From Streptobacillus moniliformis DSM 12112 (GTDB taxonomy: Bacteria; Fusobacteriota; Fusobacteriia; Fusobacteriales; Leptotrichiaceae): 64,000 bases of DNA. Position numbers and translations under genes: made by a program. This document shows, in pieces, positions 35,681 to 44,759 of the stretch; the stretch's first letter is position 1, and the number at the start of each line of letters is the position of its first letter. Under the pieces are notes generated by a model. That model ran no database searches, had not been told where the DNA came from, and was given only the letters and a program-made list of their open reading frames with translations. The stretch spans positions 372,001-436,000 of the forward strand of contig NC_013515.1 in the NCBI RefSeq assembly GCF_000024565.1, read 5' to 3'.

Positions 35681-38278
35681 ATGGCTAAAGAATATATTGC
35701 TAAGGAAGTAGAACAAAAATGGCAAGAAATATGGGAGAAAAATAAAGTATTTAAAACTGAAAATAAGGTTAAAGGAAAAGAAAATTACTATACTTTAGAA
35801 ATGTTTGCTTATCCTTCTGGTAAATTACATGCTGGGCATTTAAGAAACTATACTATAGGAGATGCTATAGCAAGGTATAAGAAGATGAAAGGGTTTAATG
35901 TTTTACACACATTTGGTTGGGATTCATTTGGATTACCAGCAGAAAATGCAGCTATAGATAATGGAGCTAGCCCTGCAATATGGACAGCACAGAATATAGG
36001 AAATATGAAAAGACAATTAAAATTAATGGGACTTTCATATGATTGGGATAGAGAACTTGCAACATATAAGAAAGAGTACTATAAATTTAATCAAAAGTTT
36101 TTTATAGAAATGTATAAAAAAGGATTGGTATATAAGAGAAAATCTTATGTAAACTGGTGTCCTGATTGTAATACTGTACTTGCAAATGAACAAGTTGAGG
36201 ATGGAAAATGTTGGAGACATGGTAAAACATCAGTAATACAAAAAGAATTATCTCAATGGTATTTTAAAATAACAGATTATGCAGAAGAATTACTTACAGG
36301 TCATGAAGAATTAAAAGGTTATTGGCCAGAACAAGTACTTGCAATGCAAAAAAACTGGATAGGTAAATCTAGTGGAACTGAGATAATATTTACTTTAGAA
36401 TATGATGGGAAGGAAATAGAAATACCAGTATTTACTACTAGAGTAGATACTATTTATGGTGTAACATATATTTCTATAGCACCTGAATTACCATTAGTAT
36501 CTGAAATAGTATTAAAAGAAAAACCTGAATTAAAATCATTAATTGATGAAATGATTAATGAAGATAAAATTTCAAGAGAAGCTCAAGATAAAGAAAAAAG
36601 AGGAGTATTTACAGGGCTATATGTAAAGCATCCATTAACTAATGAAATGATACCTGTGTATATAGCAAATTATGTATTAATGGATTATGGAACAGGAGCT
36701 GTTATGGGTGTTCCTGCACATGATGAAAGAGATTTTTCTTTTGCTAAGAAATATGGTTTAAATGCAAAAGCAGTAATTAAGGCTAAAAATCCAGAAGATG
36801 ATTTTAATGGAAATAAGACTTTCTTAGGAAAGGGAGAATTAATTAATTCAGATGAATTTAATGGAATACATAATATAGAAGCTAAAGAAAAAATAGCAGA
36901 AAAATTAGAGAAAATTGGAAAAGGTCATAAAACAGTAAATTATAGATTACATGATTGGCTAATAAGTAGACAAAGATACTGGGGAACTCCTATTCCAGTT
37001 ATATATGATGAAGATGGAAATGTGTATTTAGATGAAAACTTACCAGTAGAATTACCTACTGATATAGATTTTGGAGTTAAAGGTAATCCTATAGAAACTT
37101 CAAAGACTTTTAAAGAAGTGATATTACCTAATGGTAAAAAAGGTTATAGAGAAACAGATACTATGGATACCTTTGTTGATTCTTCATGGTATTATCTAAG
37201 ATATTTAGATCCAAGTAATGAAAACTTAGCTTTCTTAAAAGAAGATGCAGATAACTATACTCCTGTAGACCAATATATAGGTGGGATAGAACATGCTGTA
37301 ATGCACTTGCTTTATGCAAGATTTTTCCATAAGGTATTTAGAGATTTAGGATATTTATCAACTAATGAACCATTTAAGAGATTACTTACTCAAGGTATGG
37401 TTCTTGATTATTCATATTATTCTAATAATGAAAGAAGATATTTACATAAAGAAGAAGTTGAAATTAAAGATGGAAAAGCATTTAATATTAAAACAGGTGA
37501 AGAGTTAGTTTCTAAACTTGAAAAAATGTCTAAATCAAAGAATAATGGAGTAGATCCAGAAAAAATAATTCAAGAATTTGGGGCAGATGCTGCAAGAATT
37601 TTCACATTGTTTGCTGCACCACCTGAAAAAGAATTAGAGTGGAATGCAAATGGAGTTGTAGGAGCTTACAGATTTATTAATAGAATATATTTAATGGTAC
37701 AAGAATGTTTAGATATATTAATAGAGGATTATTCAGAAATAGATTTAAGTAAAAGAAGTAAAGAAGATGAAAATCTTCAAAGAAAAACTCATCAAACTAT
37801 AAAAAGAGTTACAGATAGTATGGAGGATAATTTCCACTTTAATACTGCTATAGCTGGGAGTATGGAACTTATTAATGAACTAACTACATATAAGCAAAAT
37901 GTATTAGATGTAAATAATAAATCTAGTGAATCAAACAAAGTGTTTAAAGAATCAATGATATCATTAATATTAATGATGTCGCCTTTTGCACCACATTTAG
38001 CAGAAGAAATTTGGCAATTATGTAAGATGGATGGATATATATTTAATGCATCTTGGCCTACATATATTGAAGAATTAACACATGTTTCAGAAATAACTAT
38101 GGTAGTTCAAGTTAATGGAAAAGTTAGAGGAGAATTTGAAACTAATATTAATGTAAGTGAAGAAGAAATTGTCAAAAAAGCTCTTTCAAACGAGAATGTA
38201 CAAAGAAATATTGAAGGAAAAGAGATTATAAAAACTATAGTAGTTCCTAAGAAATTAGTAAATATAGTTGTAAGATAA
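35681..38278 (+). CDS. leuS: Leucyl-tRNA synthetase
   Basis: An 865-residue class I synthetase charging tRNA-Leu. The HIGH-type motif is in PSGKLHAGHLRNYTIGD (about 46-62), the zinc-binding-like CPDC region follows, and the CP1 editing domain carries GTGAVMGVPAHDERDF (about 336-351). The leucine-specific QYIGGIEHAVMHLLYARF and KMSKS in EKMSKSKNNGVDPE (about 624) are present. The C-terminal anticodon domain ends with VVQVNGKVRGEFE. AGGAGGAA precedes the ATG. Confidence 0.98.
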   Translation: MAKEYIAKEVEQKWQEIWEKNKVFKTENKVKGKENYYTLEMFAYPSGKLHAGHLRNYTIGDAIARYKKMKGFNVLHTFGWDSFGLPAENAAIDNGASPAIWTAQNIGNMKRQLKLMGLSYDWDRELATYKKEYYKFNQKFFIEMYKKGLVYKRKSYVNWCPDCNTVLANEQVEDGKCWRHGKTSVIQKELSQWYFKITDYAEELLTGHEELKGYWPEQVLAMQKNWIGKSSGTEIIFTLEYDGKEIEIPVFTTRVDTIYGVTYISIAPELPLVSEIVLKEKPELKSLIDEMINEDKISREAQDKEKRGVFTGLYVKHPLTNEMIPVYIANYVLMDYGTGAVMGVPAHDERDFSFAKKYGLNAKAVIKAKNPEDDFNGNKTFLGKGELINSDEFNGIHNIEAKEKIAEKLEKIGKGHKTVNYRLHDWLISRQRYWGTPIPVIYDEDGNVYLDENLPVELPTDIDFGVKGNPIETSKTFKEVILPNGKKGYRETDTMDTFVDSSWYYLRYLDPSNENLAFLKEDADNYTPVDQYIGGIEHAVMHLLYARFFHKVFRDLGYLSTNEPFKRLLTQGMVLDYSYYSNNERRYLHKEEVEIKDGKAFNIKTGEELVSKLEKMSKSKNNGVDPEKIIQEFGADAARIFTLFAAPPEKELEWNANGVVGAYRFINRIYLMVQECLDILIEDYSEIDLSKRSKEDENLQRKTHQTIKRVTDSMEDNFHFNTAIAGSMELINELTTYKQNVLDVNNKSSESNKVFKESMISLILMMSPFAPHLAEEIWQLCKMDGYIFNASWPTYIEELTHVSEITMVVQVNGKVRGEFETNINVSEEEIVKKALSNENVQRNIEGKEIIKTIVVPKKLVNIVVR

Positions 38279-38310
38279 GTAGAGTTTTTAACTCTACTTA
38301 TTCATTTAAT
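38277..38310 (+). terminator. Terminator-like hairpin after leuS
   Basis: AAGTAGAGTT (38277-38286) pairs with AACTCTACTT (38290-38299), a perfect 10-bp stem with a 3-base loop that starts inside the leuS stop region. The tail ATTCATTT is only partly T. Confidence 0.7.
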
Positions 38311-38340
38311 AATGAATTTGAAGTGGAGTTGAAAATATAT

Positions 38341-39213
38341 ATGAAAAATTTAAAATCAGAATTAATACTATTTGTAGTTGCAATAATCTGGGGAACTGGA
38401 TTTATAGCTACAAAAATTGCTGTCGATAGTGGTATGGAAACATATAACATACTATTTGTAAGATTTTTAATTTCTACTATTTTACTGTATATTATGCTTA
38501 AAATAAAGAAAATTAAAATAGAAAAATCTGCATATGTTTCAGGATTTATACTGGGAAGTATACTTGTATTAGCATATATGATGCAAACTTTTGGACTATA
38601 TTATACTACTCCTGCCAAAAATTCTATACTAACAGGACTTTGTGTAATATTTGTTCCATATATATCTCATTTGATATATAAGGTGAGGGTAGATAGATAT
38701 ACTTTTATTGCATCTATACTTGCATTTATTGGTATATATATGTTATCAGGTAATTTTTTAGAATCTATAGAAGGATTTAATAAAGGAGATTTCTATACAG
38801 TAATATGTGCTGTTCTTTTTGCATTTCACATAGTAGTTACAGGATATTATGTAAATAAAATAAATACAGTAGCACTTGCCTATACTCAATTTTTAATTGC
38901 AACCTTATTATCACTAATACTTGCAACATATTATGGGCATTTAAAGGTTATATCAACATTTGGAATATTATCTTCATTATATATGGGAGTATTTTGTACA
39001 TTTGTTGCATATACTTTACAAATAGTTGGGCAAAAAAGAGTTAATTCATCAACAGCAGCAGTAATATTGTCTTTAGAAGTAGTATTTGCTACTATTTTAT
39101 CGATAATTTTAGGATATGATAAATTCCATATTATAATATTATTTGGTTCATTATTAATATTTTTAGGAATAATAATTTCAGAAACAAAGTTAGATTTCAT
39201 ATTCAAAAAATAA
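38341..39213 (+). CDS. DMT-superfamily (EamA) transporter
   Basis: A 290-residue membrane protein with ten hydrophobic segments in two EamA repeats. It opens with LILFVVAIIWGTGFIATKIAVDSG and later has QTFGLYYTTPAKNSILTGL; the second repeat ends with SSTAAVILSLEVVFATILSII. Members export or import amino acids, nucleotides or other small metabolites; nothing here fixes the substrate. ATG 38341 is preferred to the in-frame GTG 38323 because the GGAG site lies between them. It follows the leuS hairpin and is probably a single-gene unit. Confidence 0.85.
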   Translation: MKNLKSELILFVVAIIWGTGFIATKIAVDSGMETYNILFVRFLISTILLYIMLKIKKIKIEKSAYVSGFILGSILVLAYMMQTFGLYYTTPAKNSILTGLCVIFVPYISHLIYKVRVDRYTFIASILAFIGIYMLSGNFLESIEGFNKGDFYTVICAVLFAFHIVVTGYYVNKINTVALAYTQFLIATLLSLILATYYGHLKVISTFGILSSLYMGVFCTFVAYTLQIVGQKRVNSSTAAVILSLEVVFATILSIILGYDKFHIIILFGSLLIFLGIIISETKLDFIFKK

Positions 39214-39276
39214 TGATTATTAAATTAATAATATATTTAATATATCAAATTATTTAAAACTTATATATTTGATTTA

Positions 39277-39306
39277 TTGACAATTCTTATTTATTTTTGC
39301 TAGAAT
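39277..39306 (+). promoter_or_regulatory. Promoter of the ABC exporter gene
   Basis: TTGACA (39277-39282), 18-base spacer, TAGAAT (39301-39306), with an extended -10 TGC just before. The preceding 60 bases are AT-rich and otherwise featureless. Confidence 0.78.
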
Positions 39307-39352
39307 TTAAACAGAATAAAAATAGTTTATTATAATGAGAGGAGAAATAGTT

Positions 39353-40915
39353 TTGAAAAAATATATTAAAGAGGAAAAATTTAAGTTTATATCTAGTGTA
39401 ATACTTATGTTAGTAATTTCAATTGGAACAATTTACTCAATATATATAAGATCAAATATTACTGATTTAATTCTTAAAAAGGATTATTATGTATATAGAT
39501 ATATAATAATATTATTAGTATTAATAGTTTTAATTGAAAAATTAAATACATTATTAAGGTTAAATAATGTAAGCCTTATAAAAAAATGGAAATTAAAATT
39601 AGGTAATAATATAAGTGAAAATATAATGAAGATGGGATATGATAAATATAAAGAAAAATCAGTAGGTACATATATATCTTGGTATACTGGAGAACTTCCT
39701 TTAGTTAGTTCATATATATTTGAAAATAGTGTAGCTATAATAAATCATATTACATTATCTTTAGTTTCTCTTCTTATAATGTTCTATATTAACATATACA
39801 TAGGAATATTAGCTGTAATATTACTATTAATGCTATATCTTATTGGAGGAATATTTGGTAGAAAAATAAGTGAAGCTTATCAAGGATATGCAAAGATAAA
39901 TAGTAAATTTAATAATATATTACAAGACTTCTTATTAGGATATGATTTACTTAAAAACTATAACAATTTAACTTTTTTAAAGAAGAATATAAATTATGGG
40001 CAAAATGAATTAGAAAATCAGCATTATAAAATAAAAAAATTATCAGCATATGGTAATTTAGTATCTCAAGGAACTAAAAAATTATTTGAAACTATAATGT
40101 TTGTAATGACTGGATATCTAGTATTAAATGATAAATTAACAATAGGAATGTTAGTGGTTACACCAACTATATTATCTGTATTTTTATCATCAACTATGGA
40201 TATATTTGATGTAGTTTTACAATATTTAGGTTCTAAATTAATGTTTAATAAGCTAAATGAAATTATAGAATCTAAAACATATAAATACCCTATTTTAGAA
40301 AATAATATTAATTTAGAAAATATTTCATTTAAATATGATGACTTAGATGTAATTAAGAATTTAAGTTTAGAATTTAAAAAAGATAAGAAATATGCTATTG
40401 TTGGTAAAAGTGGGTCTGGAAAATCTACTTTATTAAAACTAATAATAGGTAGATTAAAAGAAAATGAAGGTCAAATATTAATTGATAATAAAAAAATAGA
40501 AAATGGAGATATAGATTTTTCAAATCAAATTGCTTATGTAAGTCAAGATAACTATATGTTTGATTTAAGTGTAAGAAATAATATAAATCTTGATAATAAT
40601 TATACAGATGATGAAATTAATGAGATATTAAAAGAAGTAAAAGTCTATGATGTAATAAATTCTAAAAAAGATGGCTTAGATACTAATATAAATGAATTTT
40701 CAGGTGGAGAAAAACAAAGAATATCACTTGCTAGAGCTTTAATTAGAAAAACCCCAGTTATAATATTAGATGAGGCAACATCAGCTTTAGATAAAAATAC
40801 AACTATAGAAATTGAAAACATCTTATTATCTAAAAAAGATAAAACTATAATATTAATATCACATAATTTAAGTGAAGACATTAAAGATAAATTTGATGAG
40901 GTATATAGCATTTAA
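39353..40915 (+). CDS. ABC exporter, fused membrane and ATPase domains
   Basis: A 520-residue half-transporter that should act as a dimer. About five or six membrane segments occupy residues 15-280. The ATPase domain follows with Walker A GKSGSGKST, Q-loop VSQDNYMFD, signature FSGGEKQRISLARAL, Walker B VIILDEATSALD and the switch histidine in LISHNLS. Topology matches type IV exporters (lipid, drug or peptide); substrate unknown. The start is TTG 39353 with AGGAG 7 bases before. The upstream ATG 39335 precedes that ribosome site and is less likely. It stands alone between a promoter and a terminator, away from any partner half. Confidence 0.85.
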   Translation: MKKYIKEEKFKFISSVILMLVISIGTIYSIYIRSNITDLILKKDYYVYRYIIILLVLIVLIEKLNTLLRLNNVSLIKKWKLKLGNNISENIMKMGYDKYKEKSVGTYISWYTGELPLVSSYIFENSVAIINHITLSLVSLLIMFYINIYIGILAVILLLMLYLIGGIFGRKISEAYQGYAKINSKFNNILQDFLLGYDLLKNYNNLTFLKKNINYGQNELENQHYKIKKLSAYGNLVSQGTKKLFETIMFVMTGYLVLNDKLTIGMLVVTPTILSVFLSSTMDIFDVVLQYLGSKLMFNKLNEIIESKTYKYPILENNINLENISFKYDDLDVIKNLSLEFKKDKKYAIVGKSGSGKSTLLKLIIGRLKENEGQILIDNKKIENGDIDFSNQIAYVSQDNYMFDLSVRNNINLDNNYTDDEINEILKEVKVYDVINSKKDGLDTNINEFSGGEKQRISLARALIRKTPVIILDEATSALDKNTTIEIENILLSKKDKTIILISHNLSEDIKDKFDEVYSI

Positions 40916-40920
40916 AATAA

Positions 40921-40949
40921 AATAGGAACTTAATGTTCCTTTTTTTTTG
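40921..40949 (+). terminator. Rho-independent terminator after the ABC exporter
   Basis: AGGAAC (40924-40929) pairs with GTTCCT (40935-40940), five-base loop, then a run of eight T. Confidence 0.92.
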
Positions 40950-40993
40950 TATATATTGTATAATATAAATATAATAAATAGTAAGGAAGAGTA

Positions 40994-42274
40994 ATGGAAG
41001 AAAGAGAATTACAAAGTCTTAGAAGAAAAGCTAAAAAATTAAAAATTCAGCTAGAAAGACATGAAGATTTTATGGATTTATTTGAATATATTAGAAAAAA
41101 TATATGTATTTTAAATCCAATAATATTAGATGTAGAAACTACTGGAATTAGAAAAAATGATGAAATATTACAGCTTAGTATAATAGATATTATGGGGAAT
41201 GTAGTCTTTGATAAGTATATGAAACCAAAATATGTTAATGATTGGGATGATGCTTTTAAAATACATAATATTTCTCATGAAATGGTAAAGAATAAAAAAT
41301 ATATTTCTTATTATAAAAAAGATATAGAAAAAATATTGAAAAAACATAAACTAATAATAGGGTATGAAGTTAATTCTGATATTGCTTTTTTAAGAAGAGC
41401 TGGAATAGAACTTAAATCTAATATAGTGTTAGATATAGCCTATCTTTTTTCATTATTATTTGAAAATGAAAATCTAATAGATAGAAAGATTAGACCTAGC
41501 TTATTAGATGCAGCTAAATTCTATAACTTAGATTTTAATGCTCATGATGCATTAAGTGATTGTATAGCTACACTGCATTGTTTTAAAAGTATATTAGTTG
41601 AAAAAAAAGAAAAATTAGAATTTAAATATGATGTTCAGGTAATGAAATTCTTAGAAGAAGAAAATAAGGTGGAAGAAAAAACTAGTAAATTAACTAAGCT
41701 TGCAAGAAAATATGTTAAATTATTTGAGAATGTAGGAAATAAGATAATACTTGATTTAGAAACTACAGGTATTAGAGAAAATGATGAGATAATACAACTT
41801 AGTATTATAGACATAAAAGGTGAAAAATTATTTAATGAATATTTTAAACCTATAAATGTTACAGAATGGGAAGAAGCATATAAGATACATAATATAGGTA
41901 AGGAAATGCTTGAAGATAAATTAACTATTGAAGAATATAGAGAAAAGATACAAAACATACTTGATTCTACAGACTATATGATAGGATATGGTATAGACTT
42001 TGACTATAAATTACTTCAAAGACAAGGATTTAATGTAGAACATATTAAAAAAGTAGATGTATCAGATTACTTTAAATATATATATAGAAAGATATTTAAT
42101 GATCCAAAATTAAAAAGACCAAAATTAATAGAATGTTCAAATTATTACGGATTTAAAGATAGAGGTTTCCATAATAGTTTAACAGATTGTTTTGCAACAC
42201 TTGTATCATATAAGGGAATATATAAATATATGCTAGAAGAATTGAGTGATAGAAATGAATGTGAAAATAATTAA
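40994..42274 (+). CDS. Protein with two tandem DEDDh exonuclease domains
   Basis: A 426-residue protein made of two DnaQ-like (DEDDh) 3'-5' exonuclease domains about 200 residues apart. Domain 1: DVETTG with D46 and E48, D129 in NSDIAF, and H184/D189 in AHDALSDC. Domain 2: DLETTG with D254 and E256, D335 or D337 in GIDFDYKL, and H393/D398 in FHNSLTDC. Both copies also share an IHNI...EM motif, so they arose by internal duplication, and both retain all catalytic residues. The N-terminal 40 residues are basic and helical. It lies upstream of nadK (20-base overlap) and recN. Its substrate is not known; a DNA-repair or RNA-trimming role is inference from the neighbourhood. Confidence 0.85.
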   Translation: MEERELQSLRRKAKKLKIQLERHEDFMDLFEYIRKNICILNPIILDVETTGIRKNDEILQLSIIDIMGNVVFDKYMKPKYVNDWDDAFKIHNISHEMVKNKKYISYYKKDIEKILKKHKLIIGYEVNSDIAFLRRAGIELKSNIVLDIAYLFSLLFENENLIDRKIRPSLLDAAKFYNLDFNAHDALSDCIATLHCFKSILVEKKEKLEFKYDVQVMKFLEEENKVEEKTSKLTKLARKYVKLFENVGNKIILDLETTGIRENDEIIQLSIIDIKGEKLFNEYFKPINVTEWEEAYKIHNIGKEMLEDKLTIEEYREKIQNILDSTDYMIGYGIDFDYKLLQRQGFNVEHIKKVDVSDYFKYIYRKIFNDPKLKRPKLIECSNYYGFKDRGFHNSLTDCFATLVSYKGIYKYMLEELSDRNECENN

Positions 42275-43028
42275 AAAAGATACATTAAGTAGTGATGAAA
42301 TTAAGTATTTCATAGAATATTTAAATGAGAAGAAAATTGAAGTGGTTGATGATATATCATTAGCAGATGTTTTAATTACATTTGGTGGAGATGGGACATT
42401 ACTTTCTACAGTAGAATATTTAAGAATAAAAAATATACCTGTTTTTTCAATCAATTATGGAAGCATAGGATATATGACTAAGATAAGTAGTAAAAATGCC
42501 ATAACTTCATTTGAAAAATATATTAATGGAGAGTATAAAATAGATCATAGAAAATTTTTAGAAGTTAGTTTTAAGAATAAGATCTATTATGGTTTAAATG
42601 AACTAAGTATATTAAAATTTGCTATAAATTCAGAATTAATTAATGTAAGAGTTGAACAAGATGAAAAATTAATAAATGTGTATAAGGCAGATGGAATAAT
42701 AGTTTCAACTCCTACAGGTTCTACAGCTTATTCACTTTCAGCAGGTGGACCTATACTTGATCCAAGTTTAGATGCTATTTGCATTACTCCACTTGCATCT
42801 CAAAGTCTTACAGCAAGATCTATTGTAATTAATGGGAATAATACACTTAAATTCTCAGCTTTTGGAAGAAGTGAGTATGTTGGTTTAAATATAGATGGCA
42901 ATCTTCATTTTAAATTGTATCCAGAAGATGTTGTTTATGCAAAACTTTCAGATATGGGAATAGATTTGATATATGTAGATAATTTAAATTATTATAACAT
43001 TTTAAAACAAAAATTACATTGGACTTAG
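42255..43028 (+). CDS. nadK: NAD kinase
   Basis: A 257-residue ATP-NAD kinase that makes NADP. The glycine-rich TFGGDGTLL (about 37-45) holds the catalytic aspartate, and PVFSINYGSIGYMT and STPTGSTAYSLSAGGPILDP are near-invariant NAD-binding segments. I chose ATG 42255 over the in-frame GTG 42246. It overlaps the preceding exonuclease gene by 20 bases and is followed 10 bases later by recN, the same nadK-recN neighbourhood seen in many Firmicutes. Confidence 0.95.
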   Translation: MNVKIIKKDTLSSDEIKYFIEYLNEKKIEVVDDISLADVLITFGGDGTLLSTVEYLRIKNIPVFSINYGSIGYMTKISSKNAITSFEKYINGEYKIDHRKFLEVSFKNKIYYGLNELSILKFAINSELINVRVEQDEKLINVYKADGIIVSTPTGSTAYSLSAGGPILDPSLDAICITPLASQSLTARSIVINGNNTLKFSAFGRSEYVGLNIDGNLHFKLYPEDVVYAKLSDMGIDLIYVDNLNYYNILKQKLHWT

Positions 43029-43038
43029 GGGGTCATAA

Positions 43039-44667
43039 ATGTTAAAAGAATTAAAAATTGAAAATTTAGCAATCATTGATGAAATAGACATTAATTTAGA
43101 AAAAGGTCTTACTGTACTTACAGGAGAAACAGGTGCAGGTAAATCTATAATACTTGATGGTCTGTCTTTAATTATTGGTGAAAAAGCAAATAAGGAAATG
43201 ATAGGTAAAAATAGTGAAAAGGTAACTGTTGAGGCAGTCTTTAATTTAGATGAAGAACAGATAGAAAAATTAAATGATTTAGATTATGAATTTAATGATG
43301 AATTGATAATTTCAAGAGAATTTGGAATAGATAATAAGGTGAGGGTGAATAATAAGAGGTTTACTCTATCAAATTTAAAAGAAATTAGTAGCAATGTTTT
43401 AGATTTAGTAGGTCAACATGATCATCAATATTTACTTAATTCTAATTATCACCTATATTTACTTGATAAATTTTTAGATAAAGATAGTTTAAAAATTAAA
43501 TCTAATATGAAAGAATATATATCAAAAATAGATACTTTAAATGAAGAAATTGAGATTATAAAAAAAGAAAAAAGTGAAGTTATAGAAAAAAGAAATCTAT
43601 ATGAATATATAGTAGATGAAATATTTAAACATAATTTAGAAATTGATGAAGATGAAGAACTTGAAAATGAATATAACGAATTATTTAATTCAGGAATAAT
43701 TACAGATAAATTAACTGAAATACTTGATATATTAGATTTTAGTAGTTTTAAAAAGGTGAAAAAAGATTTAGAAAAATTAAGTGAGTATTCAAATAAATAT
43801 GATAATTTGACTGAAAGATTTAATAATGTTTATGAAGAATTAAATGATATGGTAGATGAATTATCTTCATCACTTACTAGTGTAGATAATAATCCATATA
43901 GATTAGAAGAAGTAAATGATAGACTTAATATAATAAAGAAGCTTAAAATTAAGTATGGAAGTAGTATTAAGGAAATACTTGAATATGGAGAAAATATTAA
44001 ACATAAACTTGAATTAATAGAAAGCTCTGATGAAACTTTATACAATAAAGAAAAAGAATTAGAAGAGAATATAAAAGGGTATACAAAACTTAGTAAAAAG
44101 CTATCTATACTTAGAAAAGATAAGGCTAAGACACTAAAAGATAGTGTTATGAAGGAATTAAAAGAATTAAATATGCCACAAGTAGTATTTGATATAGAGT
44201 TTACAGAAATTGATAGAATAAATATTAATGGTAATGATGGTGTTAAATTTTTAATTTCTACTAATAAGGGAGAGAAATTAAAAGATTTATCAAAAATAGC
44301 ATCGGGTGGAGAAATATCAAGAATAATGCTAGCACTTAAAATAGTATTTTCAAAAGTTGATCATATTTCTTGTTTAATATTTGATGAAATAGATACAGGA
44401 ATTTCAGGAGAAACTGTAATTAAAATAGCAAATAAGCTTAAAGAATTATCAAATAATGTTCAAATAATATGTGTAACTCATTCACCACAGATAGCAGCAA
44501 AGGCTAATAATCAATTTTTAATATATAAAGAAAGTGATGAGAAAAATACTAGAACTAAGATAAAGAAGTTAGACACTAAAGAAAGAGTAAGAGAAATTGC
44601 AAGAATATTATCAGGAGATAATATAACTAAGGCGAGTTTAGAGATAGCTAAAGAAATGATGAAGTAG
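43039..44667 (+). CDS. recN: DNA repair protein RecN
   Basis: A 542-residue SMC-like ATPase acting at double-strand breaks. The opening LKELKIENLAIIDEIDINL and Walker A GETGAGKSIILDGLS are typical. The middle (about 150-350) is two helical arms rich in E/K (coiled coil) with the NNPYRLEEVNDRLNIIKKL hairpin motif. The C-terminal half of the ATPase has SGGEISRIMLALK and Walker B CLIFDEIDTGISG, then CVTHSPQIAA. Length is near the usual 550. It follows nadK directly. Confidence 0.96.
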   Translation: MLKELKIENLAIIDEIDINLEKGLTVLTGETGAGKSIILDGLSLIIGEKANKEMIGKNSEKVTVEAVFNLDEEQIEKLNDLDYEFNDELIISREFGIDNKVRVNNKRFTLSNLKEISSNVLDLVGQHDHQYLLNSNYHLYLLDKFLDKDSLKIKSNMKEYISKIDTLNEEIEIIKKEKSEVIEKRNLYEYIVDEIFKHNLEIDEDEELENEYNELFNSGIITDKLTEILDILDFSSFKKVKKDLEKLSEYSNKYDNLTERFNNVYEELNDMVDELSSSLTSVDNNPYRLEEVNDRLNIIKKLKIKYGSSIKEILEYGENIKHKLELIESSDETLYNKEKELEENIKGYTKLSKKLSILRKDKAKTLKDSVMKELKELNMPQVVFDIEFTEIDRININGNDGVKFLISTNKGEKLKDLSKIASGGEISRIMLALKIVFSKVDHISCLIFDEIDTGISGETVIKIANKLKELSNNVQIICVTHSPQIAAKANNQFLIYKESDEKNTRTKIKKLDTKERVREIARILSGDNITKASLEIAKEMMK

Positions 44668-44759
44668 ATAAAATAGTTATATTGACAACAACAGAAATCG
44701 AGGTATTCTTTATTAAGAGGTATGGACCATTTCCTCAAATATATAAAGAAGGTGATGAA

